A DNA stretch of 64,000 nt from Ypsolopha sequella (GCA_934047225.1 OW203990.1:27631045-27695044), one strand, 5' to 3'; counted from the first letter of the stretch, positions 52,301 through 63,940 are shown. Notes: a model not told the origin generated them from the sequence alone. A program made the numbers and translations.

Positions 52301-54557
52301 CATAGCGAGATTATATGATCCGATGGGATGGATTGCACCTGTAGTGGTTGTGGCCAAAATATACATCCAAAAATTGTGGAAGTCATGCTTACTATGGGAT
52401 GACGAGTTAACACCTGAACTTTTGAAAGAGTGGTTACAATTCAGGGGTGATTTAATCACTATAAAAAATATAGTCATACCTAGATGGCTCGGTACAACAA
52501 GAGACTGCCACGTAGAGTTACATGTATTTGCAGATGCATCAATAACTGCATATGCTGCTGCCGTTTATATGAGAGTCAAAAGTCAAAATGGCAACATTCT
52601 TGTGAGCTTGGTGACTGCAAAAACTAAAGTAGCTCCTATAGAAAAAGAAATTTCGATCCCACGTTTGGAGTTGTGCGCGGCTTTGTTGGCTGCCAAGTTG
52701 ATACACGAAGTTTCACAAATCATGAAAGTACCAAAAGAGAACTTACACGCGTGGTCTGACTCTACAGTTGTGCTGGCATGGCTCAGAGGCCTTCCTAACC
52801 GATGGACTACTTTTGTGAGTAATCGTGTTTCCGAGATTTTAACAATTCTCGACTACGAGCAATGGAGACATGTAACAACGAGCCACAATCCAGCCGACTG
52901 CGCATCAAGAGGTATACTACCTTCAGAATTGTCAAGTAATACACTTTGGTGGAATGGTCCAGAATGGCTTTATCAACAATCAATGGATGTCAAAAGAGAG
53001 GACTTTGTGACACATGAAGAAGAAAGATCCATTAAGTCTTTCACTGCTATCATTCAAGAAAAGGAAACGGATTTTGTATGGAACAAGTTTTCAACTTTAT
53101 CAAGAATGCTGAGAATATTATCATACTGTAGGAGAGTTTTGAATTTAAAGATACCGAATAATCAGAGGCCTAAATTGTCAACATTTGTTTCTAGTGAAGA
53201 AATAAAGGATTCTTTCAAACTGTGTATAAAACAAACACAGGAATGCTATTTTGCTGAGGAAATCAAGCTGTTAAAGTCACAAGGAAAAGTATCAAAGAGA
53301 AGTTCACTCCATACTCTTGACCCGATCTTGGATGAAAACGGAATTTTAAGGGTTGGTGGTCGTATTCATCATGCTCAAGTAACCTATGACAAAAGACATC
53401 CAATAATCATGCCTAGTAAGTCCCACCTTACTAGATTAATTGTTTTGGATGCTCATGTTAAGACACTTCATGGTGGTTTGCAGGTCATGTTGAATTACTT
53501 GAGATCAAAATATTGGATAATTCGAGCGAGGGATCAAGTCAAGAAATGCTATAAAGAATGTGTCACATGTTTAAGATATGCAAAGCAAAATAACAATCAG
53601 TTAATGGGACAACTTCCGGAAGTGAGATCGAGACCTAGTAAGCCCTTTAAAGCGTCTGGTGTTGACTATGCTGGACCTATTAATATGCGCTTTTCACCTG
53701 GAAGAGGGAGCAAGTCCTATAAAGGCTACATATGTGTTTTTATATGTATGGCTACCCGAGCTATCCACCTAGAGGCGGTGTCGGATTTGACCGCACAAGG
53801 CTTTATTTCAGCCTTTAGGAGATTCGTGTCGAGAAGAGGACATTGTCAGGAGCTTTACAGCGACAATGGTACCAATTTTGTTGGAGCTGACAAACAATTA
53901 AGGGAAATGTTTAATAGTGCAAAATCAGAGCTACCAAATGAAATTGCAGGATTACTGACCTTGGAAGGAACAACCTGGCATTTCAATCCGCCAACCGCTT
54001 CAAATCTCGGCAGACTATGGGAAGCGGGGGTTCGATCTACAAAAACTCATCTTAAAAAAGTAATTGGAGACTCGACACTTACGTATGAGGAACTTTCCAC
54101 AGTATTGACACAGATAGAGGCGTGTCTCAATTCGCGTCCATTGACAAGGTTAAACGAAAATCCAGATGACCCCCTACCTCTTACCCCAGGCCATTTTCTA
54201 GTAGGTGAGCCGTTGCTAAATGTTCCTGATCAAGACCATACAAATTGCCATATTACAGGTTTGCAAAGGTGGAGATTGGTTCAAAAAATGGTTAATGATT
54301 TCTGGAAAAGATGGTCGAAGGAATATATAGTAACGCTCAATCAAAGATATAAATGGACCGATAGGAAACAAGAACCAGATATTGATGATTTGGTGATTAT
54401 AAGAGATGACAATTTGCCACCAGCCAAATGGCTACTAGGTAGAGTGGTAGCAAAGCACAGCGGTAAGGATAATATCACAAGAGTTGTAACTGTAAAATGT
54501 AAAAATAGTTTATTAAAACGTCCTTGTAATAAGCTTTGTTTACTACCGAAGATGTAG
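49362..54557 (+). CDS. BEL/Pao gag-pol polyprotein (1731 aa)
   Basis: Single open frame. Approximate order: gag region with FSGNYDEWQTFYDMF (about residues 122-136, DUF1759 type); zinc knuckles CVKCSGQHLLYQC (about 334) and CFNCLAPNHSVKSC (about 367) plus a CCRRCGRRHH cluster; aspartic protease LVDQGSQASF (about 467; D-Q-G rather than D-T/S-G, as in BEL elements); RT with YYMDDLMTG (about 879); RNase H with HVFADAS (about 1054) and AWSDSTVVLAWL; integrase zinc domain (H...H...CYKECVTC, about 1340-1400) and core with GVDYAGPI, YSDNGTNF and WEAGVRSTK carrying the D, D and E; C-terminal WSKEYIVTLNQRYKW (DUF5641 type). No envelope gene. Frame, LTRs and TSD suggest a recent insertion. Confidence 0.95.
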   Translation: MEAIILCQEDKISLLANAEKNYKKSPKDRLTQSYIESRLETLEQLWANFKQDHSNIVSAVKKEDKSKSSYFNSDLYSQFEESYTLYKSRLKDDLRKITVLPPAASACPQVSNCEIKLPRIQLPTFSGNYDEWQTFYDMFVSLIHTNNTLSGVQKLHYLKSGLTGELENLLRNLSTTDGNYEAAWKQLTRRYNNKRYNSNEIFKRLFNQKNLNTESASEIKQLLDTTSSCLKSLDNLGIETCSWDAIVNYLVVSKLDQESRKEWEHQVSQSSSDELPTWQQLVEFLESRFRTLELIDNNQQNVQKMHNSYVKPISKNNSFHSTVQEDNKSVNNYTCVKCSGQHLLYQCKQFGKQSPEERANFVQTKGLCFNCLAPNHSVKSCHQATCCRRCGRRHHSLLHYERGSDRVETTNIEKSIKQAVQQTASGSETKVVANFSRGENQENKVLLATATVRVKSRNGYAHILRGLVDQGSQASFISESTVQLLGLKRLPVNGLVSGLGDGQTRIKNMVSLSVESRHNPEFSIQVNAFVLSSLTSLLPESKITISDWLDIEKLPLAVPDYGSPGRINILLGAEVYGEILLDGIIKNPQGTIAQNTQFGWILSGRVLNKSTSADNRVISMHIQVNGDQLLKQFWEIETEPDCIMKRLTKDEERCEKIFETTTKRDLDGRYIVRLPFKTEDPECQYGHSKEVAQRRFKLLEKKLVKNPKLYEDYKKVISEYSELNHMSLITEDEDVNEKAVYLPHHAVVREEKETTKVRIIYDASCKGVNNVSLNDDLLVGPKLQQDLRHILMRWRVHPICLVADLVKMYRQVRVHKYDTDFQRILWRSDPDEPIKHYRLLTLTFGTASAPYLAVKSLQQLAKDEQSKYPIAASISLQDYYMDDLMTGCETESEAVEVYDQMTKLMIAGGFQLQKWCSNSEYLLQHIEKESQRIDLSLPIKANDVVKVLGVSWNKTTDNFEYTIQIPEVNQPITKRKVLSDIARLYDPMGWIAPVVVVAKIYIQKLWKSCLLWDDELTPELLKEWLQFRGDLITIKNIVIPRWLGTTRDCHVELHVFADASITAYAAAVYMRVKSQNGNILVSLVTAKTKVAPIEKEISIPRLELCAALLAAKLIHEVSQIMKVPKENLHAWSDSTVVLAWLRGLPNRWTTFVSNRVSEILTILDYEQWRHVTTSHNPADCASRGILPSELSSNTLWWNGPEWLYQQSMDVKREDFVTHEEERSIKSFTAIIQEKETDFVWNKFSTLSRMLRILSYCRRVLNLKIPNNQRPKLSTFVSSEEIKDSFKLCIKQTQECYFAEEIKLLKSQGKVSKRSSLHTLDPILDENGILRVGGRIHHAQVTYDKRHPIIMPSKSHLTRLIVLDAHVKTLHGGLQVMLNYLRSKYWIIRARDQVKKCYKECVTCLRYAKQNNNQLMGQLPEVRSRPSKPFKASGVDYAGPINMRFSPGRGSKSYKGYICVFICMATRAIHLEAVSDLTAQGFISAFRRFVSRRGHCQELYSDNGTNFVGADKQLREMFNSAKSELPNEIAGLLTLEGTTWHFNPPTASNLGRLWEAGVRSTKTHLKKVIGDSTLTYEELSTVLTQIEACLNSRPLTRLNENPDDPLPLTPGHFLVGEPLLNVPDQDHTNCHITGLQRWRLVQKMVNDFWKRWSKEYIVTLNQRYKWTDRKQEPDIDDLVIIRDDNLPPAKWLLGRVVAKHSGKDNITRVVTVKCKNSLLKRPCNKLCLLPKM

Positions 54558-54860
54558 AAGAAACCAAATCCTTTATACATACGTAAGAACATGCTATTTC
54601 TTGTGTGTTTGTGTACTTTTTATTACTGTTATATTGTTATGTTAAACGTTAGGTATAGTGCTAGGATATTTTTAGTGTTGGTATTTTTTTGTATTGTTTA
54701 ATTTCTTTAACTAACATTGTGTGACACATTGAGATTAAGAGTATGAAGTTTGTTTTGTTTTTGTGTTTTTTCACGGTGGGCGGACTCAATCTGCTACTGT
54801 AATTTAGGATTTATATTAGGTATAAATATGTGTGACGGACTGAGTCCTTGGTGGGCGGAA

Positions 54861-55054
54861 TGTCCAAGTATTTAGTTTTCTATGAAATTAATGTAGATGG
54901 CGGTGCTTGCAGTTACATCGCGATATTATTTGCTTTTCAACTGCCCGTCATATGCTCGAGTTAAGTTTTGCACGGGATCGCTAACCTCTCAAATAAATAG
55001 TTTCTTCAAAGTATATCAAGTGAAGTTTCAGTTCAAAACACGCAAGTTTAGACA
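54861..55054 (+). repeat. BEL/Pao right LTR
   Basis: 194 bp, nearly identical to the left LTR; ends GACA followed by the TAATA duplication. Confidence 0.95.
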
Positions 55055-55059
55055 TAATA

Positions 55060-56412
55060 TATGGTTTATATTATATGCTCCACGGAAAAGTTACATAAGT
55101 ACTCGACCAAAATGTATGAAATAACAGGTTTTTTTCTGGATTTCTCGATTTTTTTCACAGACTGTTACAATTGCCAGTTTTCGGCACCCGCAACTTCATT
55201 TTAACACCTGTATACACGAGATTGTGGGTTTTGTCAAACTTTCGTAGTAAGCGATGTCAAAATATGGTCCCAGCAACGAAATCCCAACCAGGAATGCTAA
55301 GCAACAGCATTATAGGGGCTCCACGGATCTACAGAAGTGTGTTCATTAAATAACCCTGGGCTGGGTAGGAACACTGGGGTTGTAACGCTGACTTTTTGAA
55401 CGGGTTTCATCGTGTAGCGACACTCCAAACGTCAGTTGTCATTTCTGCATTATATTTAGTATAATAACGTTGAGAGGACCCCCTCTGTACGAAATTTAAC
55501 GTAAATATATCAACTATAACGGTGAGAAGACCCCCTCGGTACAAAAATTAACGTCATGTCATTTACGAAAATTAACGTGAATGTCAGGTCACGTTTGGAG
55601 CCTATACGAACCTTGCGAACCCTGCTCAGAGTTGATGTTGAAAAAATCGACACCAGTGTAGCGACACTGTCATTTTTGAACGGTCGGTGTTGAGACGCGA
55701 GTTAATTTTTGAACAGGTTAGTGTTGCGACCCGGGTAGGAAACCCAACTCGGTGTGAGTTTATGAACGACTATGAACTAATGGTCTACAATCGGTGGCTC
55801 TCAAGCTATTTAAGTATTTAGTTTTTTTGGAAATTTTCCGACTTTCGACTAAAAACTGCTAATTGTAAGATAACTTCTCTACTCTGGGAACTTGACTGAT
55901 ATTTTTCTAATGACTGTTCATGTTCAGTAAGTGACAGTTATAAAAATAAATGTGAGCCCAAAATTCTCATAAACTCTGAAATAAGATATTAAATCATCAC
56001 TTGTGATTTTTTTTATGAAAATATTGCTCAAGTTTTTGAGAATTACTCAAAAGAAATGTAAGGTGGTGGTACTTCCACAGTCGAGCTCGGCATCAGCTCT
56101 GCCAACTATAATAGAACAGACAATTGTTTAAAAATAAGATAAAATAATTTGTTGTTGGACAAGCATACTATAGGGTTGTTGAATTTCTTATTGATAAAAA
56201 TTTACCGTTTAGGGTGCTGAATTTTATTTTAATTACTTTTGTTGGTTGGTTTTATACGCATATTTGTAATATTGTTACATACTTATTTATTAGAAAAATT
56301 GCAGGATGCTGATGCGAATTATCTTAGGAGCATTACTTTTCACAGGAGGAATATAAAAAGAAAAACGATTGTGTTTTTAACCCTATTTGAATGAACACTT
56401 TTGATATTTCAG
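55060..56412. other. Remainder of intron 5
   Basis: No gene. Fragments of dispersed repeats (GAGAGGACCCCCTC / GAGAAGACCCCCTCGGTAC pair at about 55472 and 55530; reverse piece of the LINE fragment at 56063-56110). Ends in the acceptor TTTGATATTTCAG. Confidence 0.5.
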
Positions 56413-56582
56413 ATTAAAACACTCATTAGTACTGATATTTTGGACCCAACGACCACACCAGAGACCACTGGAGTAGCGGCAGTACTGATTTCAATGAGAG
56501 ACCAGACTCTACCTCTGTTCAAGCCACCTTTGTTGGTGTGGACCTGCCTGGCGTGCTTCGTACAGATGGGAATATTTACTGT
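56413..56582 (+). CDS. SV2-like MFS transporter, exon 6
   Basis: Encodes IKTLISTDILDP, then MRDQTLPLFKPPLLVW and TCLACFVQMGIFT, the loop and helix 7 of SV2-type transporters (DQT-PLF-PP is a family hallmark). Enters in phase 0 from exon 5. The most plausible donor is GTAGGT at 56583, giving a phase-2 end; GTGTAG (56581) is a weaker alternative. If the donor is ignored, the frame ends at once in TAG (56584-56586). The 3' 92 bp of this exon is the seed of the satellite downstream. No later exon lies in the window. Confidence 0.85.
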
Positions 56583-59500
56583 GTAGGTACATTATTGCAG
56601 TACAGTATCATTATGTAAATTTATAAAATATATATTTCAATGAGAGACCAGACTCTACCTCTGTTCAAGCCACCTTTGTTGGTGTGGACCTGCCTGGCGT
56701 GCTTCGTACAGATGGGAATATTTACTGTGTAGGTACATTATTGCAGTACAGTATCATTATGTAAATTTATAAAATATATATTTCAATGAGAGACCAGACT
56801 CTACCTCTGTTCAAGCCACCTTTGTTGGTGTGGACCTGCCTGGCGTGCTTCGTACAGATGGGAATATTTACTGTGTAGGTACATTATTGCAGTACAGTAT
56901 CATTATGTGAATTTATAAAATATATATTTCAATGAGAGACCAGACTCTACCTCTGTTCAAGCCACCTTTGTTGGTGTGGACCTGCCTGGCGTGCTTCGTA
57001 CAGATGGGAATATTTACTGTGTAGGTACATTATTGCAGTACAGTATCATTATGTAAATTTATAAAATATATATTTCAATGAGAGACCAGACTCTACCTCT
57101 GTTCAAGCCACCTTTGTTGGTGTGGACCTGCCTGGCGTGCTTCGTACAGATGGGAATATTTACTGTGTAGGTACATTATTGCAGTACAGTATCATTATGT
57201 AAATTTATAAAATATATATTTCAATGAGAGACCAGACTCTACCTCTGTTCAAGCCACCTTTGTTGGTGTGGACCTGCCTGGCGTGCTTCGTACAGATGGG
57301 AATATTTACTGTGTAGGTATATTATTGCAGTACAGTATCATTATGTAAATTTATAAAATATATATTTCAATGAGAGACCAGACTCTACCTCTGTTCAAGC
57401 CACCTTTGTTGGTGTGGACCTGCCTGGCGTGCTTCGTACAGATGGGAATATTTACTGTGTAGGTACATTATTGCAGTACAGTATCATTATGTAAATTTAT
57501 AAAATATATATTTCAATGAGAGACCAGACTCTACCTCTGTTCAAGCCACCTTTGTTGGTGTGGACCTGCCTGGCGTGCTTCGTACAGATGGGAATATTTA
57601 CTGTGTAGGTACATTATTGCAGTACAGTATCATTATGTGAATTTATAAAATATATATTTCAATGAGAGACCAGACTCTACCTCTGTTCAAGCCACCTTTG
57701 TTGGTGTGGACCTGCCTGGCGTGCTTCGTACAGATGGGAATATTTACTGTATAGGTACATTATTGCAGTACAGTATCATTATGTAAATTTATAAAATATA
57801 TATTTCAATGAGAGACCAGACTCTTCCTCTGTTCAAGCCACCTTTGTTGGTGTGGACCTGCCTGGCGTGCTTCGTACAGATGGGAATATTTACTGTGTAG
57901 GTACATTATTGCAGTACAGTATCATTATGTAAATTTATAAAATATATATTTCAATGAGAGACCAGACTCTACCTCTGTTCAAGCCACCTTTGTTGGTGTG
58001 GACCTGCCTGGCGTGCTTCGTACAGATGGGAATATTTACTGTATAGGTACATTATTGCAGTACAGTATCATTATGTAAATTTATAAAATATATATTTCAA
58101 TGAGAGACCAGACTCTTCCTCTGTTCAAGCCACCTTTGTTGGTGTGGACCTGCCTGGCGTGCTTCGTACAGATGGGAATATTTACTGTGTAGGTACATTA
58201 TTGCAGTACAGTATCATTATGTAAATTTATAAAATATATATTTCAATGAGAGACCAAACTCTTCCTCTGTTCAAGCCACCTTTGTTGGTGTGGACCTGCC
58301 TGGCGTGCTTCGTACAGATGGGAATATTTACTGTGTAGGTACATTATTGCAGTACAGTATCATTATGTAAATTTATAAAATATATATTTCAATGAGAGAC
58401 CAGACTCTACCTCTGTTCAAGCCACCTTTGTTGGTGTGGACCTGCCTGGCGTGCTTCGTACAGATGGGAATATTTACTGTGTAGGTACATTATTGCAGTA
58501 CAGTATCATTATGTAAATTTATAAAATATATATTTCAATGAGAGACCAGACTCTACCTCTGTTCAAGCCACCTTTGTTGGTGTGGACCTGCCTGGCGTGC
58601 TTCGTACAGATGGGAATATTTACTGTGTAGGTACATTATTGCAGTACAGTATCATTATGTAAATTTATAAAATATATATTTCAATGAGAGACCAGACTCT
58701 TCCTCTGTTCAAGCCACCTTTGTTGGCGTGGACCTGCCTGGCGTGCTTCGTACAGATGGGAATATTTACTGTGTAGGTACATTATTGCAGTACAGTATCA
58801 TTATGTAAATTTATAAAATATATATATTTCAATGAGAGACCAGACTCTACCTCTGTTCAAGCCACCTTTGTTGGTGTGGACCTGCCTGGCGTGCTTCGTA
58901 CAGATGGGAATATTTACTGTGTAGGTACATTATTGCAGTACAGTATCATTATGTGAATTTATAAAATATATATTTCAATGAGAGACCAGACTCTACCTCT
59001 GTTCAAGCCACCTTTGTTGGTGTGGACCTGCCTGGCGTGCTTCGTACAGATGGGAATATTTACTGTGTAGGTACATTATTGCAGTACAGTATCATTATGT
59101 GAATTTATAAAATATATATTTGAATGAGAGACCAGACTCTACCTCTGTTCAAGCCACCTTTGTTGGTGTGGACCTGCCTGGCGTGCTTCGTACAGATGGG
59201 AATATTTACTGTGTAGGTACATTATTGCAGTACAGTATCATTATGTAAATTTATAAAATATATATTTCAATGAGAGACCAAACTCTTCCTCTGTTCAAGC
59301 CACCTTTGTTGGTGTGGACCTGCCTGGCGTGCTTCGTACAGATGGGAATATTTACTGTGTAGGTACATTATTGCAGTACAGTATCATTATGTAAATTTAT
59401 AAAATATATATTTCAATGAGAGACCAGACTCTACCTCTGTTCAAGCCACCTTTGTTGGTGTGGACCTGCCTGGCGTGCTTCGTACAGATGGGAATATTTA

Positions 59501-62500
59501 CTGTGTAGGTAAATTATTGCAGTACAGTATCATTATGTGAATTTATAAAATATATATTTCAATGAGAGACCAGACTCTACCTCTGTTCAAGCCACCTTTG
59601 TTGGTGTGGACCTGCCTGGCGTGCTTCGTACAGATGGGAATATTTACTGTGTAGGTACATTATTGCAGTACAGTATCATTATGTGAATTTATAAAATATA
59701 TATTTCAATGAGAGACCAGACTCTACCTCTGTTCAAGCCACCTTTGTTGGTGTGGACCTGCCTGGCGTGCTTCGTACAGATGGGAATATTTACTGTGTAG
59801 GTACATTATTGCAGTACAGTATCATTATGTGAATTTATAAAATATATATTTCAATGAGAGACCAGACTCTACCTCTGTTCAAGCCACCTTTGTTGGTGTG
59901 GACCTGCCTGGCGTGCTTCGTACAGATGGGAATATTTACTGTGTAGGTACATTATTGCAGTACAGTATCATTATGTGAATTTATAAAATATATATTTCAA
60001 TGAGAGACCAGACTCTACCTCTGTTCAAGCCACCTTTGTTGGTGTGGACCTGCCTGGCGTGCTTCGTACAGATGGGAATATTTACTGTGTAGGTACATTA
60101 TTGCAGTACAGTATCATTATGTGAATTTATAAAATATATATTTCAATGAGAGACCAGACTCTACCTCTGTTCAAGCCACCTTTGTTGGTGTGGACCTGCC
60201 TGGCGTGCTTCGTACAGATGGGAATATTTACTGTGTAGGTACATTATTGCAGTACAGTATCATTATGTGAATTTATAAAATATATATTTCAATGAGAGAC
60301 CAAACTCTTCCTCTGTTCAAGCCACCTTTGTTGGTGTGGACCTGCCTGGCGTGCTTCGTACAGATGGGAATATTTACTGTGTAGGTACATTATTGCAGTA
60401 CAGTATCATTATGTGAATTTATAAAATATATATTTCAATGAGAGACCAGACTCTACCTCTGTTCAAGCCACCTTTGTTGGTGTGGACCTGCCTGGCGTGC
60501 TTCGTACAGATGGGAATATTTACTGTGTAGGTACATTATTGCAGTACAGTATCATTATGTAAATTTATAAAATATATATTTCAATGAGAGACCAAACTCT
60601 TCCTCTGTTCAAGCCACCTTTGTTGGTGTGGACCTGCCTGGCGTGCTTCGTACAGATGGGAATATTTACTGTGTAGGTACATTATTGCAGTACAGTATCA
60701 TTATGTAAATTTATAAAATATATATTTCAATGAGAGACCAAACTCTTCCTCTGTTCAAGCCACCTTTGTTGGTGTGGACCTGCCTGGCGTGCTTTGTACA
60801 GATGGGAATATTTACTGTGTAGGTACATTATTGCAGTACAGTATCATTATGTAAATTTATAAAATATATATTTCAATGAGAGACCAAACTCTTCCTCTGT
60901 TCAAGCCACCTTTGTTGGTGTGGACCTGCCTGGCGTGCTTCGTACAGATGGGAATATTTACTGTGTAGGTACATTATTGCAGTACAGTATCATTATGTAA
61001 ATTTATAAAATATATATTTCAATGAGAGACCAAACTCTTCCTCTGTTCAAGCCACCTTTGTTGGTGTGGACCTGCCTGGCGTGCTTCGTACAGATGGGAA
61101 TATTTACTGTGTAGGTACATTATTGCAGTACAGTATCATTATGTAAATTTATAAAATATATATTTCAATGAGAGACCAAACTCTTCCTCTGTTCAAGCCA
61201 CCTTTGTTGGTGTGGACCTGCCTGGCGTGCTTCGTACAGATGGGAATATTTACTGTGTAGGTACATTATTGCAGTACAGTATCATTATGTAAATTTATAA
61301 AATATATATTTCAATGAGAGACCAGACTCTACCTCTGTTCAAGCCACCTTTGTTGGTGTGGACCTGCCTGGCGTGCTTCGTACAGATGGGAATATTTACT
61401 GTGTAGGTACATTATTGCAGTACAGTATCATTATGTAAATTTATAAAATATATATTTCAATGAGAGACCAGACTCTACCTCTGTTCAAGCCACCTTTGTT
61501 GGTGTGGACCTGCCTGGCGTGCTTCGTACAGATGGGAATATTTACTGTGTAGGTACATTATTGCAGTACAGTATCATTATGTGAATTTATAAAATATATA
61601 TTTCAATGAGAGACCAGACTCTACCTCTGTTCAAGCCACCTTTGTTGGTGTGGACCTGCCTGGCGTGCTTCGTACAGATGGGAATATTTACTGTATAGGT
61701 ACATTATTGCAGTACAGTATCATTATGTAAATTTATAAAATATATATTTCAATGAGAGACCAGACTCTTCCTCTGTTCAAGCCACCTTTGTTGGTGTGGA
61801 CCTGCCTGGCGTGCTTCGTACAGATGGGAATATTTACTGTGTAGGTACATTATTGCAGTACAGTATCATTATGTAAATTTATAAAATATATATTTCAATG
61901 AGAGACCAGACTCTACCTCTGTTCAAGCCACCTTTGTTGGTGTGGACCTGCCTGGCGTGCTTCGTACAGATGGGAATATTTACTGTATAGGTACATTATT
62001 GCAGTACAGTATCATTATGTAAATTTATAAAATATATATTTCAATGAGAGACCAGACTCTTCCTCTGTTCAAGCCACCTTTGTTGGTGTGGACCTGCCTG
62101 GCGTGCTTCGTACAGATGGGAATATTTACTGTGTAGGTACATTATTGCAGTACAGTATCATTATGTAAATTTATAAAATATATATTTCAATGAGAGACCA
62201 AACTCTTCCTCTGTTCAAGCCACCTTTGTTGGTGTGGACCTGCCTGGCGTGCTTCGTACAGATGGGAATATTTACTGTGTAGGTACATTATTGCAGTACA
62301 GTATCATTATGTAAATTTATAAAATATATATTTCAATGAGAGACCAAACTCTTCCTCTGTTCAAGCCACCTTTGTTGGTGTGGACCTGCCTGGCGTGCTT
62401 CGTACAGATGGGAATATTTACTGTGTAGGTACATTATTGCAGTACAGTATCATTATGTGAATTTATAAAATATATATTTCAATGAGAGACCAGACTCTAC

Positions 62501-63940
62501 CTCTGTTCAAGCCACCTTTGTTGGTGTGGACCTGCCTGGCGTGCTTCGTACAGATGGGAATATTTACTGTGTAGGTAAATTATTGCAGTACAGTATCATT
62601 ATGTGAATTTATAAAATATATATTTCAATGAGAGACCAGACTCTACCTCTGTTCAAGCCACCTTTGTTGGTGTGGACCTGCCTGGCGTGCTTCGTACAGA
62701 TGGGAATATTTACTGTGTAGGTACATTATTGCAGTACAGTATCATTATGTAAATTTATAAAATATATATTTTAATGAGAGACCAAACTCTTCCTCTGTTC
62801 AAGCCACCTTTGTTGGTGTGGACCTGCCTGGCGTGCTTCGTACAGATGGGAATATTTACTGTGTAGGTACATTATTGCAGTACAGTATCATTATGTAAAT
62901 TTATAAAATATATATTTCAATGAGAGACCAAACTCTTCCTCTGTTCAAGCCACCTTTGTTGGTGTGGACCTGCCTGGCGTGCTTCGTACAGATGGGAATA
63001 TTTACTGTGTAGGTACATTATTGCAGTACAGTATCATTATGTGAATTTATAAAATATATATTTCAATGAGAGACCAGACTCTTCCTCTGTTCAAGCCACC
63101 TTTGTTGGTGTGGACCTGCCTGGCGTGCTTCGTACAGATGGGAATATTTACTGTATAGGTACATTATTGCAGTACAGTATCATTATGTAAATTTATAAAA
63201 TATATATTTCAATGAGAGACCAGACTCTTCCTCTGTTCAAGCCACCTTTGTTGGTGTGGACCTGCCTGGCGTGCTTCGTACAGATGGGAATATTTACTGT
63301 GTAGGTACATTATTGCAGTACAGTATCATTATGTGAATTTATAAAATATATATTTCAATGAGAGACCAGACTCTTCCTCTGTTCAAGCCACCTTTGTTGG
63401 TGTGGACCTGCCTGGCGTGCTTCGTACAGATGGGAATATTTACTGTGTAGGTACATTATTGCAGTACAGTATCATTATGTAAATTTATAAAATATATATT
63501 TCAATGAGAGACCAGACTCTTCCTCTGTTCAAGCCACCTTTGATGGTGTGGACCTGCCTGGCGTGCTTCGTACAGATGGGAATATTTACTGTGTAGGTAC
63601 ATTATTGCAGTACAGTATCATTATGTGAATTTATAAAATATATATTTCAATGAGAGACCAGACTCTTCCTCTGTTCAAGCCACCTTTGTTGGTGTGGACC
63701 TGCCTGGCGTGCTTCGTACAGATGGGAATATTTACTGTGTAGGTACATTATTGCAGTACAGTATCATTATGTAAATTTATAAAATATATATTTCAATGAG
63801 AGACCAGACTCTTCCTCTGTTCAAGCCACCTTTGTTGGTGTGGACCTGCCTGGCGTGCTTCGTACAGATGGGAATATTTACTGTGTAGGTACATTATTGC
63901 AGTACAGTAGTATAATTATGTAATAAAATATATAATTCCA
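56488..63940 (+). repeat. Exon-derived satellite: about 51 copies of a 146-bp unit
   Basis: Unit = the last 92 bp of exon 6 (from TCAATGAGAGACC), the splice donor region GTGTAGGTAC, and about 54 bp of intron ending ATAAAATATATATT. Successive TCAATG starts are 146 bp apart from 56491 to 63793, with a single +2 bp indel near 58822. Copies differ at a handful of positions: CAG/CAA, CTA/CTT, GTGTAG/GTATAG, ATGTAAAT/ATGTGAAT and rare singletons. Only the first copy is preceded by the true acceptor. The last copy degenerates after CAGTACAGTA into what looks like the original intron (AATTCCAAG). Confidence 0.97.

Larger units (their letters stand above)
48906..55054 (+). mobile_element. BEL/Pao LTR retrotransposon, complete
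   Basis: LTRs 48906-49100 and 54861-55054 begin TGTCC and end GACA. They differ only by one substitution (ATATC/ATATT) and one A in a short run. TSD TAATA (48901-48905 and 55055-55059). A primer-binding site TGGTGCCGAAACCCGGGA lies 1 bp after the left LTR, and a purine-rich tract GGTGGGCGGAA directly before the right LTR. One uninterrupted gag-pol frame lies between. Inserted sense-wise in transporter intron 5. Confidence 0.97.

Noticed and set aside
56488..63940. Array read as alternative (mutually exclusive) exons or as a CRISPR-like array
   Set aside because: Units lack a proper acceptor, are not a multiple of 3, contain a stop, and have no variable spacers; a satellite derived from one exon explains everything.
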